Source: Enoplolaimus lenunculus (taxonomy: Eukaryota > Nematoda > Enoplea > Enoplida > Thoracostomopsidae). From it: DNA of 64,000 bases. How positions within the stretch are numbered: the first letter of the stretch is position 1; each line of letters begins with the position of its first letter. The notes under the pieces were generated by a model, which was not told the DNA's origin, made no database searches, and saw only the letters and a program-made list of their open reading frames with translations. The DNA lies in contig JASANG010002537.1 of assembly GCA_030248215.1 (NCBI GenBank), positions 372,001 to 436,000 of the forward strand, in the 5' to 3' direction. Made by a program: the position numbers and the translations under genes. Below, in pieces: positions 48,101 to 60,626 of the stretch.

Positions 48101-51100
48101 TTTATTTGTCAATAAGCGGTAAAATCTTCTTACTCGTCAATTTGTTGCAGGCGACAGATATCGGTGGGACAACGGCGTTCTTCCGTACACATTTTCTAGA
48201 AGGCTAAGTTCAAAGGCGAAACAAGCAATTTACGATGCAATCAAACAATACGACAGATTAACGTGCATAAAAATTGTATTTCCTTTCTTTTATTAATTTC
48301 TTTTTTCGGGTTGGGTTGCACATAAAATGCAAATGCAAGACCGAAAAGCGCAATAGCTAGTTAATAGGGTACGAGTGTGTAGATCTGTGTTCATACGAAT
48401 TTTTGCAGTACATCTTGGGAATTTTTAAAATTACACTTTTAGTTCATCGACTTCTATTGTTGGAGTTTCGGTAATAAAAGAAAACGAAAATGTAATCTCA
48501 AACACGAATGATGAATATCAGAGTCGAATACTCTTTTTGTGTTTGTTTAGCACTATTCGACTGCAAAGTTTGATGGCTGTCGCTACACCACATTTCTCTT
48601 GCCTGAGAATTTCGGACCCTATTACTGTAGTGCAGATCCGTAGCCAGCTCACCTTGCTGGGGGGGGGTTAAAAATTTTAGGAGGGGCATACTTGTTTTTT
48701 GTCCACTTACTTGCAAAGTTGAAAATTTTCGAGGGGAGGGGGCTAAAAATTCCCACCCCTTGGCATCCCCCGGGCTCATGTTTGTACTAAGGGGCTCTTG
48801 TAATATAATTTTCATCCACATTTTCAGTTAATTCTAACTCGGGCGTCTCGCAGAACCGCAAATTCATGGCGAAACACGATATCTAGCCGCCTGTAGGAGG
48901 AGATTTGCTTTTTTCGAGACGTCCATATATATTTTAAACAATTCACCGTTTCTCACATGAATATTTCCAATTTCGCATGAGATGTAATTTCAAGGTGTGA
49001 TTCGATCCCCAGTCTCACGGGTGGGTGGCGTATACGATGACCACTGAGCTATAGGAGCTTGACGCTCGAGCCCGAGGGGGCTCTCAAGTCTTGTGGAGGT
49101 TTTGCACTGCGCATATATGTTATAAATGTTAAACACTGCTCACAGTGTGTGCATTGCTCGTACATTATTGTATTTAGCTGCTTATAGTATACTCTATGAG
49201 GGAAAGTGTTAAAAACTACAAGACCTATCATCAAGTGGTAATAGGTGCTACTGTAATAACATGAATACGAGAGAATGCTGATACTTATTTGGCCTCTCCA
49301 GGGGGCACTCCCTTGTTGTTCGGTTACGGACTGTTATTTAATTTTAACAAACTTTTTTTGTTTCTGATATATATTCGGTATTGCAACTATACGTTGAATT
49401 AAACGTTTATTGGTGCTGTATCAAAACCTAGAGCGATATATGCAAGGTTACACTCAAGAGTATACTTTCTAAAGTATGCTTTACAGTTTCGAACTCAAAT
49501 GTATTTGGTGCTGGAGTCAATGCACTACAATTTAGGATAATTGACATTTGTAAGCTCTAATTAGGGTAATAAGCAATCGTTGTTACCCGAAATTTTATCG
49601 CACTCTTCAAATGCTGTTTGCAAAGGCGGCACCGCTATTTTATATTTTTGTTATTTCAATCCAAACAGTCATATTTCGAGGCCATACGCCTTTTGTTTAA
49701 ACTGCTGCTCAGTATATCTATAGAGGATATAAATGAAATTGTGAAAAGACTTAGTAAATTATTCTATATATATACTGTCCGAATAAGAGGGGGTAACAAT
49801 AGGGGTCCCGATTTTGAGTCCAAATCAATAGGAGTCCGTATCCCTAATAAGAATCCGTAGGCGGATAGAGTCCGTAAACACCTTATTACATTCCATAAAT
49901 GTTAATTGTCCCTAATTGTAGTGCACAAATAACTCCAGGCCCAAACGAAGTTGAGTTCTTAACTATAAAGCATATATAATTAATGTTTGAAAGTAAATTC
50001 CTAAGTATAACCTTGCATTATCACTCGAGCTTTTGATATAAGACAAATATATGTTTCATTGGACGGGTAATTGCAGTACCAGATGTATATCAGTAACGAA
50101 GGGTGGCGGAGCGTGGCTTAAAAAGTAGCAGTCCGTAACCGAGTAACACGGGTACCCTCTGGAGAATCCAAATAAATATCAGCCCCCCTCTTATTCGGCT
50201 TACTACAGTTACTTTAGACGACTATAATAATTGACATTTTAGCGACCAAAACAGCGAAATGACAGAGTGTATGTTGAATTTTTTGAAAGTTTTGGCTGCT
50301 GGTCATATATCGGCAAACAAGAACCGTTTGGCAAACAGGAAATATCAATTGGTAACTCCACCCCTTCGCGCAGCCAGAAATAAAAAAGTTTTTTTTCGAA
50401 CGACCGTAGAAAGCGAAAATATCTTATCCGCTATGTCGTTTAAGGCGGTAGATAAGCTTTGTTTGGCATAGCCGTAGCTGTTTTGATTCAACGGGTTGTG
50501 TTCGTTATTCATTGTTAATTTTATACTTATCTGAACAGCAATAACTTTATATTTGTGTTGCATCATTTGCTACTACATTCTTAACCAGTTGTTATTAGGA
50601 AAACTTTGAACGTGGTTTAATACCTAATGCATATGTTTTGAAAACTTTAAAAATTCCGTATCTGTGGGCCGGCTACCAAACCAATCTAGCATATGGGAGG
50701 GTTTTTCGAGAGATCCAGGAAAAATCTTTCCGAAATTCTATTTAAGATTGCGTTTCCATATGCGTACTTCCGTTTAGGATCAGCTGCTGCAGGCCCGTAG
50801 CCAGCCCACCTTGCTAGGGGGCTTAAAATGTTTCAGCAGGGGCATTTAAAGGTTTTCAATGACTTGCAAGCACGCTTGAAAATCTAGGGATGTCCAAAAT
50901 TTTTCCAGGGGGGTCTGAGCCCCCCTCCTTGGCCCCCTTCTCTGGACAGTGGACGATATCATACAAAGAATCCCTCTGCACGGATGATGGAAGAGGGCCC
51001 GAATGCCATGATCGTGGCACGGTCTTTAAGTTTTGATTGAGCCTAAGCCTAAGCTGTATTTGGAAGTGTTCAAAATCCCTTGTTTTATATTTCTCTTACA

Positions 51101-52863
51101 GGCAAAGGCTGCGAAGACGTTGGGACGGTGACTCACGAAATTCTTCACGCACTTGGAATGTATCACGAACAGTCGCGACCCGATCGAGACAAGCACATTC
51201 GCGTTAATGTCAACAATATCAACCCACTCCAAATGGGAAATTTTGAAAAATATACAACCGAAATTGATACGTTAAATATGCCGTATGATTACATGTCAAT
51301 AATGCATTACGGACCGGATGCGTTTGCAAACGAGTAAGTTTCCATAAATATTTCCGGCTTTTATACACTTTTCTCAACATTCAAGGTTAAGGCGTAGGTT
51401 TAGAAAAATGCTAACCTTCGATAAATATTAAACTGAGGTTGATGCGATAAATATGACGTACGATTTATTGTACGTTAATAATACAATACGGACCGGACGC
51501 TTTTGCATAGAAGTAATCAGCATTTCGGGCAAAATCAATACAGCAGCGTTTTAACCCAGTTGGCCGGTTTGACAGTGTCTTGTTTCTAGCTTCTCCACAA
51601 ATTTTGGTACAGAATAGATTGCCATTGTTTCTGCCACTCCATTTGCGTACGCCCGTGGCGTTCATCTAGATTGGTCACCACGTATTTGGTCATCGTATTT
51701 GAAATTTTAGTCCGAACATTCCAACAATTCAAACGCTAGACCCAGCGTTTTCCGGCTCCATTGGACAACGAATTGGCCTGAGCGCTTGGGACGTGAAGAA
51801 AATTAACAAATTGTATGGATGCTCAGGTAAAGGACAATTATTTACCGTAGCCAGCGCCGTAATCATTAGGAATTTGTAATGGATTGGTCCGGGTTCAAAT
51901 CTTGGTCGTAGGATAAATTAAATTTGGTGCCTAACGGTTAATCTAGTTTGCAAATACATTCCTAAGAAGATATCCGCATTCAGACGTGTTACTCTATAGT
52001 TATGCAGTAAGTTTTTACTCCGCATGACACTGACGCCACGCTACTGCTGGGGTCTACATTAATGGCTCATGCAAATGGTTTTACAACGTTATATTCTTTA
52101 TCGTTTTGAGGGTTATAAACTTAGAGGTGGGAATGAGTTTACGATCTCCATTTTCTTTCTAAGTAATTTTGTAATTTTTACAGCATGTATTTAACAAGAC
52201 TTTCAGCCAAGTAATGGGTTTTCGGCAAAAATCCCGTCTCAGATTTTGGTACTATAGTAGTAACTCTAAAATGAATCACTCTCGTAGCAAAACACTATTT
52301 ATAAAGCAACGTTTTCGGTGTTTATCAAAACGCTATTCAGAATATAAATACAAAAACATTTTTAATACACTGAAAAACCTTGATGTATTTTTGACACGAT
52401 TCTTCAATAAAATTTGACAATAATTGAAATTTAATTAAATAATTTTTGTTAATATTTGATTAAAAAAATTTTAGCACCTGTGATCTCTCAACCGTCATGC
52501 GAGGTAAACACTGATATTGAAAAATGTACTCATTACGCCAAATCTGATCTTTGCGAACCAAGCTCATTTGCCGATTATATTCGTGCAAGATGTCCACAAA
52601 CATGCCGTGCTTGCATCGGGGCATCAGGTTCAACTGTTGCTCCCCGTATTCTCACACAACCGCCTCCTGTGGTCACAAATCCACCTAGAACCACAACACT
52701 TACCGCTAGTCCTCTGCCCGAATTTACAGCAAATCCTACAGCGGGGACTCGATTTTGTTTTAACATTATGAGAACTCAAACATGTGTAAAAAGACGTTCA
52801 AAGGGGAGATGCAGTCGACGGAAAATTATGTGGAAATGTAGGAAAACGTGCGGATATTGCTAG
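45176..52863 (+). CDS. Astacin with two ShKT domains (gene 2), frameshifted
   Basis: Tandem duplicate of gene 1. Exons: 45176-45208, 47275-47413, 48151-48275, 50243-50352, 51102-51333, 51711-51826, 52475-52863. Six of the seven match gene 1 in phase, and exons 1, 2, 3, 5 and 6 match exactly in length. It has signal peptide [16 protein letters not shown] propeptide motif, NGVLPYTF, the same zinc site and SIMHY Met-turn, and two ShKT domains ([10 protein letters not shown] to [14 protein letters not shown] to CGYC). Exon 4 is 110 nt rather than 109: an extra A in GGAAAATATC puts exon 5 out of frame, and no alternative acceptor restores it. Either the gene is newly broken or the base is a homopolymer error; all other exons are open and well preserved, which favours a very recent event or an error. 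The intron-5 relic and intron-5 sequence are nearly identical to gene 1. Confidence 0.9.
45433..45628. mobile_element. Family-B MITE with perfect 8-bp duplication
   Basis: Starts GGCCAATGTTACTTTAAGG, ends CCTTAAAGTAGCATGGGCC; flanked on both sides by ACACCGAT (45425-45432 and 45629-45636). TAAGCC-type arrays lie between. It sits in astacin 2 intron 1. Confidence 0.97.
45777..45995. mobile_element. Family-A MITE with perfect 8-bp duplication
   Basis: Starts GGTCAATGTAAAGAACAGGG and ends CCTGATCTTTACATGGGCC; flanked by CACATTTT on both sides (45769-45776 and 45996-46003). Two TAAGCC arrays lie inside. Astacin 2 intron 1. Confidence 0.97.
47670..48076. mobile_element. Outer family-A MITE interrupted by another
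   Basis: Left part GGTCCATGCAAAGATCAACG to AGTTTTTC, then the inner element, then TGTGAGCTTAATAAGC, TTAGGC-type units and TTGTTCTATGCATTTT. Removing 47704-47925 makes it contiguous with the family consensus. Confidence 0.88.
47704..47917. mobile_element. Inner family-A MITE nested in the same family
   Basis: Starts GGCCAATGTAAAGAACACCG, ends CCTGATCTTTACATGGGCC; flanked by AGTTTTTC on both sides (47696-47703 and 47918-47925). It is inverted relative to the element it entered. Confidence 0.97.
48634..48775. mobile_element. Family-E MITE in astacin 2 intron 3
   Basis: CGTAGCCAGCTCACCTTGCT left, core GGAGGGGCATACTTG, GC-rich right end CTTGGCATCCCCCGG. Confidence 0.75.
48941..49214. mobile_element. 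Family-D MITE with tRNA-like core
   Basis: Second copy of the 22026 element: worn ends CCGTTTCTCACAT and ATGAGGGAAAGTG before TTAA. The minus strand carries TAGCTCAGTGGTCATCG (A box) and GGATCGAATC (B box), and the same GAGCCCGAGGGGGCTC hairpin. Confidence 0.82.
49251..49600. mobile_element. Partial family-C element
   Basis: CTGTAATAACATGAATACG left after TA, then TGATACTTATTTGGCCTCTC. The right end is worn. It lies head to head with the next copy, in astacin 2 intron 3. Confidence 0.75.
49775..50208. mobile_element. Family-C MITE
   Basis: CTGTCCGAATAAGAGGGGG left after TA, CTCTTATTCGGCTTACTACAG-type right end. About 434 bp, opposite orientation to the element at 28400. It ends 34 bp before astacin 2 exon 4. 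Confidence 0.85.
50791..50945. mobile_element. Family-E MITE in astacin 2 intron 4
   Basis: CAGGCCCGTAGCCAGCCCAC left, core CAGGGGCATTTAAAGG, GC-rich right part GGGGGGTCTGAGCCCCCC. Confidence 0.8.
51417..51515 (+). pseudogene. Relic of astacin exon 5 inside intron 5 (gene 2)
   Basis: Same worn half-exon as at 40410 in gene 1 (TTCGATAAATATTAAACTGA to TTTTGCATAGAAGTAATC), at the same distance after exon 5. Confidence 0.8.
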
Positions 52864-53355
52864 CAAGGGCGTCGCTAGGATTTCAGTTCAGGAGGGTTTA
52901 ACGTCAGTAAAAATCTTCTATGAACTGTGGGATCCTGAAATTAACTTTAAAGTCTAATGTGCTTTTTCTTGTCTGTATATAAATTTCGAAGGGGTACAAA
53001 CTTCATCTTTTCCAATCTATGCGTGTCTGATTATTACCCAAAATAACTCCTGTAACCTTAATTACGCTCGTTAAATCATAGTACAGAAATATTTGACTTA
53101 ATTTAGGGTAGGTATGTCTTCTTTTGTGTATGATCCAAAAAATCGTTACTTTAACATGCGTTTTCTGTATGAATATTTTCTATTTCATTTACATTTAATT
53201 TCAAGCTATGTTTCGTATCAATATGCCCTCGGTTGGGAGGCTTTTTACTATCATGACTTGGCTAGAAACGCTCGACTCTCAAGCGCGAGGGGCTGTCACG
53301 ACTTGCGGACATACTTACGCAACGCATTTGTGTATTAACCATTTTATTGCACGTA

Positions 53356-53840
53356 CTGTAGTGACCCGAATAACAGTGGGGGACTGATATTTATTCAGCC
53401 TCTCGAGAAGGTACCTCCATGTTATTCGGTTACGGACTGTTATTTATTTTCACCCCCCCCCCCCCTCCGCCACCCTTCGTTACTGATATATATATTCGTT
53501 ATTGCAACTATCCATTGAATTAAACGTTTATTTGTCTTGTGTAAATAGCTTGAGCGATAATGCAATGTTATACTTAGAAATGTACTTTCAAAACTTAAAT
53601 ACGCTTTAAAGTTTGGAACTCACGTTTATGCGTCATCCACTTTATCTTGCGCCCGCCGTCTAGAAATTAGACACGACTTTCTCCAAGTACGGTTTTGTAA
53701 AATGCTAGCAACGGGAAATTGAGAAAATTAAAATATGTTGAGTGGTAACTTGAGACATTTTATGAACCGTATATGGAATTGGAATTTTGCGTTACAAATT
53801 ACTAGTAGCGATTTTAAAAATTGTAGTAATGGGAAACGGA
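53356..53840. mobile_element. Truncated long family-C element, inverted
   Basis: CTGTAGTGACCCGAATAAC left, then the reverse complement of the right half of 40643-41540, including TAATTTTCTCAATTTCCCGT in reverse. The far end is missing. Confidence 0.85.
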
Positions 53841-54668
53841 AACAGTTTTTAAAACAGATTGGTAAATTGATGAGATTTTTGGTGCCAAAAAGAACATTAA
53901 AATGGCCCGAAAACTGTAGTGGAAAATGTAGGATCAAAACTATTGTTCAATTTCCCTTTAGATGTATATAAGAGAAATGGGAACAGTGAAATTGGAATTA
54001 CAATGAAATCCGGAAACCATATGGTAGGTCTGACCTAGACTGACCTCAATTTGATCTAGACACACAATAATACAGCCAGATGTGAGTACAGTAGAGTCTT
54101 ATGTCCTACAAGTTTGTACCGGAATAGGAATCGAAACAGCAAGTTAATAAATAAGCTTTGTCTTGAGAAAATGCAATGCTTTACATTGGCCAGGTATGAA
54201 ATGTTTCAAAACTTAACGTTTTCCACCTGCGCATCCCCCCACCAGAAAATTCTGGATCGACCGCTGGTAGGCGTCGGCAACGGCAAAAATTTTGGCATCG
54301 GCCATCCCAACAACCTTGAAAGAAATATTCGGATATTTAGTTATTTTTGAAGCAGAACAGGACTAAGCAGCAAGTTATGAATAAGCTTTGTCTTGAGAAA
54401 ATACAACGTCGATAAAAGTTGTATCATAGTTAAGCATGGTGACCTAAAGTGAGAATCGGAATCGAGATCGTCAGTATCGGCAAAATTTCAAAATAAGGAT
54501 TAGCATCGGCATCGGCAAAAATTTCGGTATCGGCCATCCCTAATTCTTACGTCTGTATCCTCCGTAAAAATGTCTGCTGTAGAGCCTGTTGCCTATTTAA
54601 TATTTTTTACAATATTTCAGTGTCTGCTACGGCTTTATTCCCTACAAAATTGTTTGCGGTGATCAGAA

Positions 54669-54719
54669 ATATGCAAATTATCGTCACGATATGCAAATTG
54701 TCACGATATGCAAATTATT
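54669..54719. repeat. Three ATGCAAAT octamers in a short direct repeat
   Basis: ATATGCAAATTRTC...CACG occurs three times within about 50 bases. ATGCAAAT is the classical POU-factor octamer; whether it is bound here cannot be told. Confidence 0.7.
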
Positions 54720-55331
54720 ACTTAATACATCATAACTACTGACGATCTAGTTCTATGGCTTCTGCTGGTTTATTGTTTACTTTGATCGCTTTCAATTGGT
54801 TCATTGTTACGTTTATCATCTTAAGATTTACTGTGTTCTTGCGGATTACTATATCTTCGCTATTAGTGCACGAGAGTATCGCTATCATCGCTGGCATTCA
54901 TCAGAACTGCGAGTAGATGAGTACAAGTGTTGCACGACTATTCTGAACGAGTGCGAAGCAAATACTCCGCGCAATAATGGCAGTTCCCGAGTGCTTTGAA
55001 GACGTCGAAATGACGCTACTTGTGTAACACATCTGGCTCATCGCCACTTGACGGGCGTTCATATCTATCTCCGAAGGTCGCACGCCGTTTTACGACTTGC
55101 ACCACGGAGTTTCTGCCAGAACATTTCAAGTTTATTTTTCTAAATTCCAAATGTATATATGTTTTATGGTATAACTCAGTAATGGCGACATTATGAAAAT
55201 CAGATTATTTTGCATACCAATTGAAGTTGCTAATGGTAGCTTTACAGTTAGTTTGTTAGTTGTTACTGTAAAATAGTGTTGTGTTACTGTTTTACTAATT
55301 TTGCTTGCATTGCTTTCGACGTATATAGTAA

Positions 55332-57307
55332 TGGATTCTCTATCGGATAGTGAAGAGGTAGAACTGTCGTATAGTCAAACTTAGAACCCAGTTTGGATTC
55401 TGACGAGCGTTTTGACAGTGTTACTTACGATCAAATATTCGAATTTTGCGAGCGCTAAACCTCGCAATACATAGAAAACATCAAATGATGCGTTACAATT
55501 TTTTTCTTTCGTGTCCCGCCTTTATTAAGCATAACAGCTCCGATATTGATGTTTGTTCCACACAATTTGTTTCTTGTGTCACGCAGAAGATGGTAAGTTT
55601 TACATACCATATTTTACGACTGTTTTGCGTTGTACGTCAACTATACAGAGTGCAAGCCGCTTCAATATTTAGTACATGAGTATCTTTCTGATGACTCCTA
55701 TGGTCAAGTGTTGATAGTATTAAGACACGATGGCATGAGTGGCTTCTATTGTTTTATATGCTGGTTCTAATTATTATTTGATTTGAGACTACTCGTTTAG
55801 CAAACGCGACATTAGACATGAGGCTCAAATTGATTCATTTGTTAGTGAAAGTCTTAAACTTTCACTCCGCAGCTTTAGTCAATTAAATTGTTCTGTTTTG
55901 TTCTAGAATGTGACTACGCTCGTATAAAACATCTCACTTTTGTTCGCAGCTGTTTGCGTAAATGCTTTTAATTCGTTAATAATGTTAATTAACCATTTGC
56001 GTAATATACCTCTTTTCTAGAATATACAAACTTGAAGTAAACATAGCATACGTATTCTATTTACTATTTGTCCACTTGTTTTAAACGGCGGCCTTCAGGA
56101 CCGTCGCCACGAACCAAAAAATGCCCATTTTTCTCCTGGAAATCGCGAACCCAATATTGGTCACTATTATAAAATTTACTTCGATCTAACTCTAAGAGAC
56201 TGTCTTTTTACTTAAACCTTGACAATCTTATACGTGTCGGGAAGCAGGTATTTCCGGTTGTTAGGTGCAATGCATGCCAAGTTCTTTTTATACTAATGCT
56301 GCTAGTTGTTAAAAAACATAGCTCGGTCTTGCGTTTTCCGGAAATATAAATTCTTCTGAATTGCGATGCGCCAAGGGCGCTGTACAAGACGAGTGAAGCG
56401 AGACGAGGCCAGCGCACGAGGTTATTGCTATCATCACACGCATTATAAAATACGCATCGTGCTCGTTCAAAATCTCCTCGTAGCATTTCAAGCAAACGCT
56501 CGTGCTAAACTTGTGCAACGCACTCGTCCTGAAATGGCATTGAAACGTATATGGCACTTCTATTCTTGAGCTCGTTACTCTGCTAGCTAAAACTATTTCT
56601 AGTTTTGTACAGTTCTTTTGACACCGATACACGCCAGTCGCAGTTGATGCGTCTTTTTCCTTTATATCTAAACAGCGGACTCATTTAACGTCCAAATACC
56701 GTAAACCTTCTTCTTCACCACATTATTTTGTTGGGAAATTTTTGTCTGAGATCGCCAATCTTGGCTATTTTGGTTCAGGTTATACAAACCATTCTGGTAA
56801 AACAACGGTTGCAACTCAATTATACAACGCAAACGTTGATGAACAACTGATTACTGAACGAACTGGACACTCACCTAGCGTTGTTCAAAAGTACAAACGG
56901 GCATCCGATACCCAAGTGATACAGTTTTCTTTGTGTCGCTCAAGGGTGTTGCTCACCCCGCAACATGACGTTATTATTACTATTTTCTTGTGTTTTGCTT
57001 GCAACGTTTTCAACAAATTTTGACCTTCTGTTGAACTATTGCACTGTTTACATCTTAACGCACGGTATCTAAAGTTGTCGAGCCACCGCAATGCAAGCGA
57101 TTTATGAAACAAACGGACAGCGATAATTTTGATAACGATCAAGAATCACATTACGACAATCAACAAAACAGGTATCAGTCTGATACAATGATGCATGCGC
57201 TAAGTAGTTCCAACATCAGTGATTTGTTTGATGAACAACTAAGAACATCTTTCACTCCTACTGCGGTGGAATTGAAGGCACCTTATGCAAACAGAGGCTC
57301 GCCTTGA
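55332..57307 (+). mobile_element. Crypton-like tyrosine-recombinase element, decayed
   Basis: The best part is 56666-56920: an open frame with NHSGKTTVATQLYNANVDEQ, ERTGHSPSVVQKYKRAS. This fits the C-terminal half of the Crypton/DUF3504 tyrosine recombinases: a TGH box and a tyrosine (QKYKR) at the nucleophile position, with the usual HxxR box reading HSGK, so lysine replaces arginine. Upstream, an acidic start (MDSLSDSEEVELSYSQ at 55332) is followed in another frame by LEPSLDSDERFDSV, which suggests one shift. Downstream an acidic tail frame (57104-57307, MKQTDSDNFDNDQES) may be the C-terminus. The N-terminal catalytic arginine region is not recognisable. The copy is not intact; it could instead be the remains of a host gene derived from a Crypton. 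Confidence 0.65.
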
Positions 57308-58960
57308 CCGGTTCGCAAAACGCGAAATGCCTCCGCAGTATGTTTTCTAATCGTTCGTGCAATTTATGACACTAATTCTTGCATCGTACTGGCTACTCGC
57401 AAACATAAATATGTAATATTTGCTTTGCAGTATCTAAAATTTTCTGCAACACCATTCTGTCAACGCTTCGTCGTGTGCACGTGTTATTGTAATAACAACT
57501 GTAATTACACAACTAGTTTGGGTTCTTTATTTCACTTTTATGGACAGGACCTGAAACTTTAAAATAACACCCGATCATGATAACACCGATGAATCTTTTA
57601 GGAAGAAATGCTTATTCTAACCTTTGGATAAAGCTATAAATCAAAAGTAACATAGAAACTTAAGTCAAAATCCCAGGTATGATAGGTGTACGAGCACAAT
57701 CACTTTCTTTTCAGTTGCTTGAAGCTCGCTTTTCCAAAGTTTAACGTCGGTATGGGGTTTATGATATTTTTAGTTCGACATCAAGCATCTTTTCTCCATC
57801 TTTTAGCTTTATAGTTTAACCAAATTCGACGCCGATGTCAATGAAATTTTATCCTCCCAAATTACTATATTTCCTCTTGGCGATGCCCACAACCTGTATT
57901 GCAAAGCTACTCATAACTCCACGAAGAAAGAACGCGCAACTAAAAATTTTCAGGGATTCCTGCATCGAACAATATCCCATTATTTTTCTTTTGTTACTAT
58001 TCGCGTAAGAGCTATTTGTACGTCAGGTTGTTACATTAGTTCTTTTTGGGATTGCTAATGTTTAAATAAAAATTTCGCTTTACTCAACTTGCACTATACG
58101 ATACTGCCCATCGCATTCTTTAACATCTACCATCGTTTAACTACAACAAAGATGAAGTCTTGAGGAAATAAGCAATTTTGACTAAAATTTTGGTGACCGC
58201 GACATCACTTGGTGGATATACAAAAACCTTGGAACGAAAAACGTATATATAAATCGCTCGGAATAGAGTCAATTAAAAATAGTGTCATGAAAGAAAATAC
58301 AAGATTTTTTGCGGGTTTACACCATAATTAAAATGAAAACCTAATAAAAATTTGCAGATAAGAAGTTGTCAAAGACAACATTTAATAAACTATTAGTAAA
58401 AGTGCAGCATCTTTTCCGCCACTTCGTTAGCAGCTTTTGATGTTTTGTTAAATACAGCAAAATATAGTTTTATGCCATAACCGAAATAGTGTTCGCGTGT
58501 TTAATATTTTGTGTGCTAGAACATAGTATTGTTAACATGAACCGGTTTAACCTATGTTATCACAATTGAAAAGTGTACTCTACAGATTTGTTTTGGGTGT
58601 CTGCTTTTTGATGTGCTGTAATTTCGTATGACATCTTACGATCAGGTTAAACTGAATAAAACGGTAGCATCCTACGCTAATAACAGTTCGTTTCCTATAT
58701 ATTGCTTATTGATGTGAGCTTGCTTGCTAAGTTGGATGATAAATTTTTCCTCCCTTGGCCTTAATCCTGACTTTTGGTGCAGCTTACAGTGAGCGAAACG
58801 GACGTCCTCTCGACGCTGTGGTAACAACCTCCTGTTGGGCTGTGTTACCAGAGTAAAGATACTGAATGGCTGACGAATGTACTACAGCAGCAGCTATGCC
58901 AATAGTTTGTTTCTAACTTAGCATTCCAACCTTTTGAATTATAATTTAAACTATAACGCT

Positions 58961-59194
58961 GGGCTTACTTAACGTCTGAACTGTATTAGCCTTGTGGTTA
59001 AACGGGTTCACATAAAAATATCAGTGCCATAGTAAAGTGGGCTTACTTAACGTCTGAACTGTATTAGTCTTGTGGTTAAACGGGTTCACATAAAAATATC
59101 AGTGCCATAGTAAAGTGGGCTTACTTAACGTCTGAACTGTATTAGTCTTGTGGTTAAACGGGTTCACATAAAAATATCAGTGCCATAGTAAAGT
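58961..59194. repeat. Three-copy tandem repeat, period 78 bp
   Basis: Copies start at 58961, 59039 and 59117 with GGGCTTACTTAACGTCTGAA. I see a single C/T difference between copies 1 and 2, so it is recent. Direct repeats with no unique spacers. Confidence 0.97.
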
Positions 59195-60626
59195 GACTGA
59201 GCTTTACAACTATTATGTAATCAAATTATGGAACATTCTTTATAACTCCAAGCATCTTAATGGTTTTAAAAAAATTTCGATCCTGGGTATAGGTATATAG
59301 TTGCGGACATTTTCCAACAACGTGTGTATTGCACACAAGCAAAATATATGAACACTGTTAATGCATAACTACTATGTTATCAAAATTCTAGTCCACAACT
59401 TTCTGCGTCAGTTTCGAATGCATGGTAGTTATAGCACGGTCCTTAATCTTAGGAGCCGTTGTACAATATAGAATGTATTTGTACACGTATATACTACAAC
59501 CAAAGTCATATCTATAGGCGTGCGTATCAGTAAGACTTTAAAGTTTAAATGGGCTAGTGGAAAAGATGTCTGATGTTGATGCCAATGGTCTAGGGTTCTT
59601 AGTTAACCTTTTGCTTCACAGTTTCATTTGTATCAACCGCAAAGTTTAGAAACTTAAATTCTCGAAAAAATATAGGCACTTTTTCGTGTAACTTTCTCCA
59701 TTCCGGCAATGGAAAATACCTTCCCCACGAATCGTCCATGCATAGCTAAGGGTCGTGACAGCAATGTAAGCAAATTAGTAAGTCTGAGTCTAAGTCAGTG
59801 ATTGACAATTTCGTTTTAAACACCGAAATTTTGTATCAAAATGAACGGAAATTAAAGTTGAACACACTTATCTCCGAGATCCATATTCGATCTTTGCACG
59901 GGTTGACGTACATCCAGCACCTAAAACAAAATTGTTTAATCTAAATTGTATGAATATAATAAAAGTAATTAATTGACTGTTATGCTCTAAAAGCAAAATT
60001 TAGAGCCTCAAAAAATATTTACAGGTTACAATCGGGGTGTAAAGCAAACGGATTGTGATCAAAATAACTGAACGAAAAATAAATGTAATGTTTGAAAAAA
60101 TGTACCTTTTATGTTCAAAGTTTAGGTGAAATAATCAGCAGAAATAATTATATTTCATGACCGAAAAATCTATTACGAATTGTCTCCCATGTCTTACCGA
60201 GGGGCGAACTATTTTTACGCAAAATTGCAATAATAATCTTACCTTGTATTTTCATAGCGAAAAGATATTTCGAGTTTTACGAGAAGTACACATCCACTTG
60301 CAATCTGGTTACATTAGTAATCTCCGAGATTTAGCTATTAAATAAAGCCAGTTTCTCGATACACAGTGTTACAGCTGTGTCATTCAGGTCCGTTGTTGTT
60401 AACTTCAAGCATCTCGATTGGTTTGGTTTCTACTTTCTACGAACAACGAACTGGATACTGAATTATTTCTTTGTTACTATCGGTATCAACACTAGATGTC
60501 GTTCAAATGGGCAAACATATAATGAATAAATGAGGGTCAAATTTCAATCATTATCTTACGTACCAAGATTCGCTTTGTACTCTGAATATAACCAACGTAT
60601 ACGGTTAACTATTTGATTTTCCTACC

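Noticed and set aside
58961-59194. CRISPR-like direct repeats
   Set aside because: The repeats abut with no unique spacers, in animal DNA; it is an ordinary minisatellite.
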